Shown here: piece after piece, positions 1 to 7,401 of the stretch
How the letters are laid out: each line of letters starts with the position of its first letter
Numbering within the stretch: the first letter of the stretch is position 1
NCBI GenBank assembly: GCA_016929205.1
Contig: JAFGJF010000621.1
Span: forward strand, 1-10,166
Origin: Anaerolineae bacterium
Lineage (GTDB): Bacteria > Chloroflexota > Anaerolineae > JAFGEY01
Reading direction: 5' to 3'
Length of the DNA stretch: 10,166 nt
Notes under the pieces: model-generated
Told to the model about the DNA's origin: nothing
The model's database searches: none
What the model saw: the letters and a program-made list of their open reading frames with translations, nothing else
Made by a program: the position numbers and the translations under genes

Positions 1-2740
1 GTCTGTTCCGTCATTGACCACCGTCGCTATACCCAGGGTCGAGATGGGGTACCGGGCGGTTGAAATGCTGCTTGCTGCACTGCATGGCAGTCCGATGTCA
101 GCTCCGGTGGTTTTGTCTCCGCGCCTGGTCGTGCGCCGCTCGTGTGGTTGTCTGACCTCGGCGGTGGTGCAGGCGGACGTGCCGCTCTGCCTGTCTAGTG
201 GACAGGGATCGCTCAACGCAGTGTTATCCGAGCGGCGAGCTGACATCCTCTTGGCCATGAGACAATCGATGGGCCAGATGGAGAGCGACCGGCCCGTGGA
301 CGCTGCCCGAGGGCCTGCATCGAATGCCGCCCTCCGCGTCGGGATAGAGCCAGGCTGGGCAGAGCAACTTTTGGATGGCCTGGCTTCCGACATCAGCCAA
401 CCTAAAGCAGTGAGCGCGTTCTTGACGGCGTTGGAAACCGGCTTGGAGCAGACGGTGCTCGGCCAAGGCGACGTAAAAGTGTGGCAGGACGTGCTTTCAG
501 CATTGCGCCGCCAGCTCGTGCCGTGCCTGGATGGCCTGGTTGTGGCTGATGGCGCTTCGGCTCTGCCGCGGATCGAGAGCCTTTTCCAGCAGGCCAGGGT
601 CGTGGTGGCCGAAGCGATCGACCAGGCGGCGGCTCGGCGGCGGCTGCGCACAGAGCAGCAGTCCCAGGCACTGCGCACGATCGGACAACGGCTGGTTACG
701 CTGTTTGACCTGGACGAGCTGCGGGATACGCTCGTCCGGGAACTGCCGGCGTTGGGGATCAAGAGTGCTTATCTCGCCCTGTATCAAGACTCCGTTACCC
801 TGGATCCGATGCCATTGGGTATCACCTCTGTAGGCAAGTGGGCGCAGTTGATGCTGGCCTACGACGGATCGGATCGCGGCGAACGGCCGCCGGATGAGCG
901 GCGTTTTCCGGTTCATCGACTGCTGCCCGACGATATTCTACCCAACCGGGCGCACCATTTCGTCGTCGAGCCGCTCTTTGTCGGTGAGGAGCAGCTTGGA
1001 TTCTTGCTGTTGGATTCGGACCAAGAGGGATACGTCTATGAGGCCTTGCGCGGGCAGATCAGCAGCGCGCTGTATGGTGTGCTCTTGTTGCGGCAGCAAA
1101 AACTGGTCCAGATTGAGGCCGATCAGTCCCGCCAGCAGTTGGAAAGGGCACTGCGCGATCTGCAGGCCACGCAACGCCGTTATGTGGAGCAGACCTGGGA
1201 GGGATACGTCTCTTCGGCAGATACAGTGCAAGGATACGTGCACGCCGACGATGAACAAGGGCCAACGACCGAGGCCTGGCTGCCCGAGATGACGGACGTG
1301 GTGCAGCATGGCGAACCGGTTGTCAAAAAAGATGGCTCGGCGTTGGCCGTGCCTATCACTCTGTCGGGCGAGATCGTCGGCGTATTGGGCGGCAGCGGTT
1401 CGCATCGAGAGCGCTGGAGCGAACAAGAGATTGATGCCGTGCAGGCTATTGTCGATCAGATGGCCTTGGCCCTGAACAGCCAGCGGTTGTTCGACCAGGC
1501 GCGGGGCCGTTCGGAAGAATTGACCGTGCTGTACGAGATGGGCCGCTCGCTTTCGGCGCAGCTTGACGTCGATCAGGTGCTGGATCAAGTGTATGAGAGC
1601 GTTTCGCACTTGATCGAGGCGGCCAATTTCTATGTTGGGTTGTACGATCCGGACACGAATCAGGTTACTTTTCCTTTGGATGTCAGCAATTCGCAAGTCG
1701 ACAAAGCGATTACGGTCATATCTGCGGACGAAGGCATGACCGGCTATGTCATTCGCTCCGCACAAAGCCTGCTGATCGATCATGACGTGCCGGGCTGGAT
1801 GCGAGCGCACGATGTGCCGGTTGTCGGCGAGCTGGCCCAGTGCTGGATGGGGGCACCGCTGCTGCTCGGCGACCAGGTCCAGGGCGTGATCGCGGTGCAG
1901 AGCTATGATACGCCTTTTGCATACGACGAAGACGATTTGAACACCTTGACCGCGATCGCCAGCCAGGCGACGACGGCACTCCAGAACGCCCGCTTGTTCG
2001 AGCAGGCACGCCTTCGCTCCGAAGAGCTGCTGGTTCTGAACGAGTTGGGACAGGCTTTGACCGCACGCCTGGAGGTGGATGACGTGCTGCAAGAGGCCTA
2101 CCAGCAGGTTTCCCGCTTGATGGTTACCGAAAATTTCTACATCGGGTTGTACGATCAGCAAACGAGAACGATCGACTTTGTTTTCACCGTCACCGATTCC
2201 GAGATCGATCGTTCGATCGTGTCTGTCTCGGTCGATCAAGGACTTGCCGGATACATTGTGCGCAATCGTACCAGCGTGCTGTTGCCGGACAACGTCAGAG
2301 AGCGGCAGGAGGCGTTGGGCATTACCATAGTCGGGCAAGAGTCGGCGTCGTGGTTGGGCGTGCCGATGTTGATCGGCGATCGTGTGCTGGGTGTCATTGC
2401 CGTCCAGAGCTACACGGCATCTCGCTTGTATGGCGAGCACGAACGTGAGCTGCTGGTGGCCGTAGCTGGCCCGACGGCGATCGCGATCCAGAACGCACTT
2501 TTGCTCGATGAGGCCAGAGAGCGCGCCCGCCGCGAGCAGATTCTGCGCGAGATCAGCACCCGGCTGCGCGGCTCGACCGATCCCGACGTAATCGTGCGTG
2601 CGGCGGTGCGCGAACTGGGTCTTGCTTTGAACCGGCGCACCTTTGTGCGCCTGGGGAGTGTCGACGAGCTGTCCGTTGCACTCTCGGTGCGTCAGGCGGC
2701 GGATAGTGCCGCAAATCACGCGATAGAAGGAGGCGAGTAG
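1..2740 (+). CDS. LacI-type binding domain / multi-GAF sensory protein, 5'-truncated by the window edge
   Basis: The frame is open to the left edge (first full codon at base 2), so the true start lies upstream; the TTG at 14 is an internal Leu. Numbering residues from base 14, residues 1-47 look like the end of a LacI/GalR-type periplasmic-binding fold (LTTVAIPRVEMGYRAVEMLL, closing with RRSCGC), which in chimeric sensors precedes signalling modules. Residues 48-217 are a mostly helical linker. Then come a divergent GAF (about 218-360), a compact GAF-like unit with WLPEM at 422-426 (388-495), and two tandem, clearly homologous GAFs (503-665 and 671-836), each with a GVIAVQSY strand and a terminal AxQNAxLxxxAR helix. 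The tail (837-908) carries REISTRLR and RELGLALNRRTFVRLG. No kinase, cyclase or HTH is visible. Likely a cytoplasmic ligand-sensing partner protein; the ligand is unknown. The next gene starts one base after its stop. Family call firm, role inferred. Confidence 0.85.
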   Translation, partial: SVPSLTTVAIPRVEMGYRAVEMLLAALHGSPMSAPVVLSPRLVVRRSCGCLTSAVVQADVPLCLSSGQGSLNAVLSERRADILLAMRQSMGQMESDRPVDAARGPASNAALRVGIEPGWAEQLLDGLASDISQPKAVSAFLTALETGLEQTVLGQGDVKVWQDVLSALRRQLVPCLDGLVVADGASALPRIESLFQQARVVVAEAIDQAAARRRLRTEQQSQALRTIGQRLVTLFDLDELRDTLVRELPALGIKSAYLALYQDSVTLDPMPLGITSVGKWAQLMLAYDGSDRGERPPDERRFPVHRLLPDDILPNRAHHFVVEPLFVGEEQLGFLLLDSDQEGYVYEALRGQISSALYGVLLLRQQKLVQIEADQSRQQLERALRDLQATQRRYVEQTWEGYVSSADTVQGYVHADDEQGPTTEAWLPEMTDVVQHGEPVVKKDGSALAVPITLSGEIVGVLGGSGSHRERWSEQEIDAVQAIVDQMALALNSQRLFDQARGRSEELTVLYEMGRSLSAQLDVDQVLDQVYESVSHLIEAANFYVGLYDPDTNQVTFPLDVSNSQVDKAITVISADEGMTGYVIRSAQSLLIDHDVPGWMRAHDVPVVGELAQCWMGAPLLLGDQVQGVIAVQSYDTPFAYDEDDLNTLTAIASQATTALQNARLFEQARLRSEELLVLNELGQALTARLEVDDVLQEAYQQVSRLMVTENFYIGLYDQQTRTIDFVFTVTDSEIDRSIVSVSVDQGLAGYIVRNRTSVLLPDNVRERQEALGITIVGQESASWLGVPMLIGDRVLGVIAVQSYTASRLYGEHERELLVAVAGPTAIAIQNALLLDEARERARREQILREISTRLRGSTDPDVIVRAAVRELGLALNRRTFVRLGSVDELSVALSVRQAADSAANHAIEGGE
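1520..2521 (+). repeat. Tandem duplicated GAF domains in the first gene
   Basis: Two consecutive units (about 1520-2008 and 2024-2521) encode homologous GAF domains: both begin RSEEL-x-VL-x-E-x-G, share NFYVGLYD / NFYIGLYD, GYVIR / GYIVR, a GAPLLLGD / GVPMLIGD strand and an identical GVIAVQSY. Synonymous positions differ widely (for example in the GVIAVQSY codons), so this looks like an old tandem duplication preserved at protein level. Confidence 0.8.
2727..2733 (+). promoter_or_regulatory. Shine-Dalgarno site of the second gene, inside the first gene's last codons
   Basis: AAGGAGG lies 8 bases before the ATG at 2742. It is within the codons for the terminal EGGE of the upstream protein, whose TAG stop (2738-2740) is separated from the ATG by one base. 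This fixes the start of the second gene and implies translational coupling or reinitiation. Confidence 0.85.
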
Positions 2741-2741
2741 A

Positions 2742-5700
2742 ATGGAGCGACTCGCGTCGATGCTGCAAGCGCAATTTGAACAATTGACCAGACAATACGA
2801 ACAACGCCTGTCCACTATAGACGCCTATGCGCAACTGCCCGTGCAAGAGCGGCTAGGGATCGCGCATACTGTGTTCGGCTTTGTGATCGAGAGCCTTAAA
2901 AAGCAGGATGATCGTGGGCTCGCGGAATTTATGCGGGCTCGCGTTCAAGTCTTCCTTGAGCGATCAGGGCAATCTGGGTATATCGCAATCGAATCCTTTT
3001 TGCGGGTTTTGTCCGAATTGGAAGACATGCTCTTGCCTCTGGTCGACACCGTCGAAGATGCCAAGTTTTTGTGGCGCTCGCTCTCCCGGGCGCGAACGAT
3101 GGTATCCGATCTGGTGTCCGGCGCGTTTGGTGAATCGCAGCAGATATTACGCTTGATTATGGACAATATGCCGCAAACGGCGTTTTGGAAGGACCGGGAT
3201 CTGACCTATTTGGGCTGTAATCAGGCTTTTGCCGAAAAAAGAGGGCTGTCCGCCCCCGACGACGTCATCGGCAAGACGGACTTTGATCTCTCGCCGCGTG
3301 CTCAGGCAGAGCTTTACCGGGCCGACGATTTTCAAGTGCTCGAGTCGGGCATCCCAAGGCTCAATTACGAGGAGCCGATGATTACCCCACAGGGCGAGCG
3401 GCGCTGGCTGCGCACCAGCAAGGTGCCGCTGCGCGATGCGGAGCAGAACGTGATCGCCGTATTGGGGATGTATGAAGACATCACCGAAAGCAAACAGGCC
3501 GAGATCGAATTACAGCGGTTGGCGAGCGCCATCGATGCCGTACACGAGATCGTCTTCATTACCGATCGAAACGGGGATGTCCAGTTTGTCAACCCGGCCT
3601 TTGAACGGGTGACCGGGTATACGCCGGAAGAAGTGCTGGGCCAGAACCCGCGCGTCCTCAAGAGCGGTCGCCAGGGCGAGACATTTTACGCGCATATGTG
3701 GCAGACGATTGCTTCGGGAAACGTGTGGGAGGGCGAGGTCACCAACCGGCGCAAGGATGGCACCCTGTATGAAGCGCAGGTGACCATTTCGCCGGTGCGC
3801 GGCGTGGATGGTGAGGTCGATCGTTTTGTCGCCATCCAACGTGATGTGACCGAGCAGAAGCGCCTGGAACAAGAGATGCAGCAAGAGTTGGCCGAGCGCA
3901 CCAGGGCAGAACAGGCGCTGCGCGACGAAAAACGGCTGATGGACGCCCTGATGAACAACATCACCGACAGCATCTTTTTCAAGGATCGTGAGGCGCGGCT
4001 GACGCGGGTTAGCCAGAATATGGCGACCAGTCTGGGGTTGGACGACCCGGTGCAGATCGTCGGCAAGACCGACGTGGACTTGTTTGGCGAGCAGTACGGC
4101 CAGCAGACCCTGGTCGACGATTTGCGGGTGATGGAGCGCGGCGAGGCTGCTATCGGGGTGATTGAAAGCCGCGACACCGGCGATGGGGGCAAGATCTGGA
4201 CGTCGACGACCAAGGTGCCGCTGCGCGATGAGGATGGCAAGATCGTGGGCCTGGCCGGCATTGCCCGCGACATCAGCGAGATGATGCGAGCCGAAAACGC
4301 GCTGCGCGAATCACAGCAAATGCTGCGCTCGATCGTCGATACCATCCCGGAGATGATTTTCTGGAAGGATCGAAATTCGGTCTTTATGGGGTGCAACGAA
4401 CGCTTTGCCTTGGCGGCGGGTATGGAGAGCCCGGAAGAGATTATCGGCAAGACCGATTACAACATGGCCTGGACCAAAGAGCAGTCCGATGCCTTTATCG
4501 CTGACGACCGTGAGGTGATCGAGTCGGCGACGCCCAATCTGCACATCATCGAGACACAGCGCCAGGCCGACGGGCGGCAGACGTGGCAAGAGACGAACAA
4601 AGTGCCGTTGTTCGATGCAGAGGGCAACGTGTCTGGCATTCTTGGTACGGCGGTCGATATCACCGAGCGGATGGCGGCACAGGAGGCGCTGCGCGCTTCT
4701 CAGCAGATGCTCCAGTCCGTGATCGACAGCATTCCCCAGACCGTGTTTTGGAAAGATCGAAACCTGGTCTTTTTGGGATGTAATGAGGCCTTTGCCAGGT
4801 CGGCGCGGCTGGATTCGGCTCAGGATATCGTCGGCAAAACTGACTTTGATCTGTGGTGGGCAGACAATGCCGAGCAGTTTCGAGCAGAGGACAAAAAGGT
4901 CATTGAGACGGGCATTCCCATTTTACACCAGGAACAGCTTCGAGCCGGTTCCGACGGCTGGCAAAGCTGGATCGAGGTCAACAAGGTTCCTTTGCGCGAT
5001 GAAAAGGGCGACGTTTGGGCCGTGTTGAACACCCAAGAAGACATCACCGAGCGCAAACTGGCCGAGGACGCGCTGCGTACCTCGCAGCAGCGCCTGGCAT
5101 TTCACGTGCAGCAAACACCGTTGGCTGTGATCGAGTGGAACGCCGCGTTTGAGGTCACGGACTGGAACCCCGCTGCGGAACGTATCTTTGGTTATAGCCG
5201 CGCAGAAGCTGTCGGACGCCACGCGGCAGGCCTGATCGTCCCCGTATCGGTCAAAGAGAGTGTCGACCAGGTGTGGCAGGATCTGCTGACCCAGCGCGGG
5301 GGATCGCGCAGCACCAATGAAAACGTGACCAAGGATGGGCGCACGATTATTTGCGAGTGGTACAACACCCCGCTCATCGACCAGGACAACAATGTGCTTG
5401 GCGTGGCTTCGCTGGTTCAGGACGTCACCGAGCAAAGCCAGGCCTACGAACGTCGCGCCCAACAGGTGCGGGCCAGCACCGAGGTGGCGCAAGAGATCGC
5501 CGCCGCGCCGGCGCTGGAACTGCTTCTCGAACGTGTGGTGACGCTGGTCAAGGATCGGTTTGGCTACTATCATGTCCAGCTTTACCGCTACGAGCCGGAC
5601 CGGAACGAGATGGTTCTGCTGGTTGGATATGGCGAGCCAGGCGCCAGGATGGTCGCTTCGGGTCACGCCCTGCAAATGGGCACCGGCATCGTCGGCGCCG

Positions 5701-7400
5701 CCGCCGCGAGCGGGCAATCTATCCTGGTGAACAATATCGCCCAGGAGCCGGATTGGGAGCCGAATCCGAACCTGCCGGAGACAAAGGACGAGCTGGCGGT
5801 GCCGATCAAGTGGCGCGATGACGTGGTGGGCATCCTCGACGTGCAGAGCGACCAGGTGGGGGCGCTGACCGCAGAGGATCAACTCGTGCTCGAAGGATTG
5901 TGCGGCCAGATTGCGATTGCGATCCAGAATACGCAGGCGCTCGACGAAGCGCGGACGTTCCGCCAGTTGGTGGAAGGCACGGGGCAAGGCATCGGGATGG
6001 GTACACTGGACGGCAATACCTTTTATGGCAATCCGGCGCTCATCCGCATGTTGGATGAGCCTGGCCTGGAAGCCTTTATCGGTAAGCCGTTCCTGACGTA
6101 CTATGGCCAGGTCGAGCAGCAGCGGTTGGAAAACGAGATTATACCTGCCGTGATGAACCAAGGCCGGTGGCAGGGTGAGGTGACCATGCTCTCGCGGAAA
6201 GGGCAGATGATCCCGACCATTCACAACCTCTTTTTGCTCAGGGACGAAGCGGGGCAGCCGCGCTACCTGGTCAACATGGTCACCGATATCACCGCCAGCA
6301 AGCGCACCCAGGCCGAGATGGAGGAGCGCTTGCAAGAGTTGAACAACCTCTACCGCACGATGAGCGAGGAAGGATGGCAGGCCTTCCGCGAGACGGCAGA
6401 TTTGCCGGGTGGGTATCTGTTCGACGGCGTCGAGGCGCGCGGGGCAGATGATTTGTGGCTGCCCGAGATGGGCTTGGCTGTTGTCGAACGCAAGCTCGTT
6501 TCCCCGGCGGCGGACCAAGGCGCCACCGTCGCGCCGCTGGCGGTGGCCGGTGGTGAGGTCGTTGGAGCGCTGGGCGTCTATGACGATCCAGACCATCCAT
6601 TGTCCGCCCAAGAGGAGACTTTGATCCAGGCTGTGGCTGACGAGGTCGCTCAGGCGCTGGAAAGCGCGCGGCTTTCTCAGGAAACCCAGGCGGCGTTGAG
6701 GCAGACCCAGACGCTGTACGATATTAATCGCGATCTGAGTACGGCACAGAATGAGGACGAGCTGCTCCAGATCCTGGCCCGTCCGGCGATCAATGTTGGC
6801 GCAGCTAACGTGAGTCTGGTGTACCTGGATCTCGATCGCGCCGGTCAGCCAGAGTGGGCCGAGGTCGTTGCTGTCTGGACGCAGAGCGGCATACCATCTG
6901 CTCCGGTGGGCACGCGCTTTTATTTGCCAGAAATGCCCTTTACGCGTTTGTGGGTATCTGACCCGAATAATGCGGTATTTGTTACTGATATCTCAACCGA
7001 TGAACGGGTCGATCAATCGACAAGGCGTGTTTTGGCCCAGAGTGGCAGCCGGGCAATGGTCAACGTTCCCTTGACCAGGGCTGGGCATTGGATCGGGCTA
7101 ATCACCTTTAACTGGGCTGTAACGCACCGGTTTGATCAGCAAGAGATCGCGCTCTATAACGCGTTTGCCGGCATGGTCGCGCCGATTGTAGAGAGCCGCC
7201 AGCTATTGCAGCAAACACAGGCCCGTGCCCAGCGCGAGCAGCAGCTCCGCGAGATATCGGAGCGTTTGCGCAGCCAGCCCGATGTCGACGGCGTATTGCG
7301 CGCTTTGGCCAGAGAACTGGGGCAGGCTTTGGGGCGGCGTACGTTTGTAGGCATGAGTCGTGCAACTGCCGCGCGGCCGCGCGTGCAGGAGGATGTGTAA
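2742..7400 (+). CDS. Giant multi-PAS/GAF sensory protein without an output domain (1552 aa)
   Basis: ATG at 2742 is supported by AAGGAGG 8 bases upstream. Approximate domains: helical RsbRD-like N-terminus (1-125); PAS-A 133-250; PAS-B 257-371; PAS-C 398-515; PAS-D 525-643; PAS-E 655-771; PAS-F 783-898; GAF 909-1070; PAS-G 1073-1187; compact GAF-like unit with WLPEM at 1239-1243 (1204-1315); GAF 1322-1487; tail 1488-1552 with REISERLR and RELGQALGRRTFVGMS. Every PAS ends in a DIT/DVT/DIS-type linker. A, D and E share FWKDR, GCN and GKTD; C is a looser relative (FFKDR, GKTD). PAS-B has GQNPRVLKSG and NRRKDG, resembling NifL/Aer-type flavin PAS domains. No signal peptide, membrane segment, H-box, ATPase, GGDEF or HTH is seen. 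It probably integrates several cytoplasmic signals and passes them to a partner; that role is inferred. Domain families are clear, ligands are not. Confidence 0.9.
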   Translation: MERLASMLQAQFEQLTRQYEQRLSTIDAYAQLPVQERLGIAHTVFGFVIESLKKQDDRGLAEFMRARVQVFLERSGQSGYIAIESFLRVLSELEDMLLPLVDTVEDAKFLWRSLSRARTMVSDLVSGAFGESQQILRLIMDNMPQTAFWKDRDLTYLGCNQAFAEKRGLSAPDDVIGKTDFDLSPRAQAELYRADDFQVLESGIPRLNYEEPMITPQGERRWLRTSKVPLRDAEQNVIAVLGMYEDITESKQAEIELQRLASAIDAVHEIVFITDRNGDVQFVNPAFERVTGYTPEEVLGQNPRVLKSGRQGETFYAHMWQTIASGNVWEGEVTNRRKDGTLYEAQVTISPVRGVDGEVDRFVAIQRDVTEQKRLEQEMQQELAERTRAEQALRDEKRLMDALMNNITDSIFFKDREARLTRVSQNMATSLGLDDPVQIVGKTDVDLFGEQYGQQTLVDDLRVMERGEAAIGVIESRDTGDGGKIWTSTTKVPLRDEDGKIVGLAGIARDISEMMRAENALRESQQMLRSIVDTIPEMIFWKDRNSVFMGCNERFALAAGMESPEEIIGKTDYNMAWTKEQSDAFIADDREVIESATPNLHIIETQRQADGRQTWQETNKVPLFDAEGNVSGILGTAVDITERMAAQEALRASQQMLQSVIDSIPQTVFWKDRNLVFLGCNEAFARSARLDSAQDIVGKTDFDLWWADNAEQFRAEDKKVIETGIPILHQEQLRAGSDGWQSWIEVNKVPLRDEKGDVWAVLNTQEDITERKLAEDALRTSQQRLAFHVQQTPLAVIEWNAAFEVTDWNPAAERIFGYSRAEAVGRHAAGLIVPVSVKESVDQVWQDLLTQRGGSRSTNENVTKDGRTIICEWYNTPLIDQDNNVLGVASLVQDVTEQSQAYERRAQQVRASTEVAQEIAAAPALELLLERVVTLVKDRFGYYHVQLYRYEPDRNEMVLLVGYGEPGARMVASGHALQMGTGIVGAAAASGQSILVNNIAQEPDWEPNPNLPETKDELAVPIKWRDDVVGILDVQSDQVGALTAEDQLVLEGLCGQIAIAIQNTQALDEARTFRQLVEGTGQGIGMGTLDGNTFYGNPALIRMLDEPGLEAFIGKPFLTYYGQVEQQRLENEIIPAVMNQGRWQGEVTMLSRKGQMIPTIHNLFLLRDEAGQPRYLVNMVTDITASKRTQAEMEERLQELNNLYRTMSEEGWQAFRETADLPGGYLFDGVEARGADDLWLPEMGLAVVERKLVSPAADQGATVAPLAVAGGEVVGALGVYDDPDHPLSAQEETLIQAVADEVAQALESARLSQETQAALRQTQTLYDINRDLSTAQNEDELLQILARPAINVGAANVSLVYLDLDRAGQPEWAEVVAVWTQSGIPSAPVGTRFYLPEMPFTRLWVSDPNNAVFVTDISTDERVDQSTRRVLAQSGSRAMVNVPLTRAGHWIGLITFNWAVTHRFDQQEIALYNAFAGMVAPIVESRQLLQQTQARAQREQQLREISERLRSQPDVDGVLRALARELGQALGRRTFVGMSRATAARPRVQEDV
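4314..5054 (+). repeat. Tandem FWKDR / GKTD PAS modules in the second gene
   Basis: Units at about 4314-4670 and 4704-5054 encode adjacent PAS domains starting QQML, with IP-x-x-x-FWKDRN, GCNE-x-FA, IxGKTD, a DD/ED-x-x-VIE stretch, W-x-E-x-NKVPL and a closing DITER linker. The same module recurs at 3138-3491, as a diverged copy at 3933-4286, and in the third gene at 9121-9486. It is a repeated domain within coding sequence, not a mobile repeat. Confidence 0.8.
7387..7392 (+). promoter_or_regulatory. Shine-Dalgarno site of the third gene, inside the second gene's last codons
   Basis: AGGAGG lies 9 bases before the ATG at 7402, inside the codons for the terminal QEDV of the 1552-residue protein. 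The TAA stop (7398-7400) and the ATG are one base apart, the same geometry as the junction near 2740. It decides the start of the third gene, whose frame would otherwise be set only by its PAS domain. Confidence 0.85.
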
Positions 7401-7401
7401 T

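Noticed and set aside
14..16. TTG at 14 as the start codon of the first gene
   Set aside because: The frame is open upstream to the window edge and this Leu sits within a typical LacI-family LTTV segment; no Shine-Dalgarno precedes it.
2738..2742. The three genes as one gene broken by frameshifts
   Set aside because: Each junction has a stop, a well-spaced strong Shine-Dalgarno and an ATG, and the upstream proteins end in a shared tail, so genuine separate genes fit better than sequencing or mutational breaks.
938..2815. 625-codon open frame on the minus strand opposite the first gene
   Set aside because: Its codons are in exact register with the sense codons, so it stays open only because TTA, CTA and TCA are rare in this GC-rich gene. 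The product is rich in His, Arg and Gln with no recognisable domain, as expected of a shadow frame.
3636..3665. GQNPRVLKSG in PAS-B as a LOV blue-light sensor motif
   Set aside because: The LOV core needs a Cys after GxN; here it is Pro, so flavin-Cys adduct photochemistry is not expected.
4923..6611. 562-codon open frame on the minus strand opposite the second gene
   Set aside because: Same in-register artefact; the sense strand encodes clear PAS and GAF domains throughout and no Shine-Dalgarno-led gene is evident on the minus strand.
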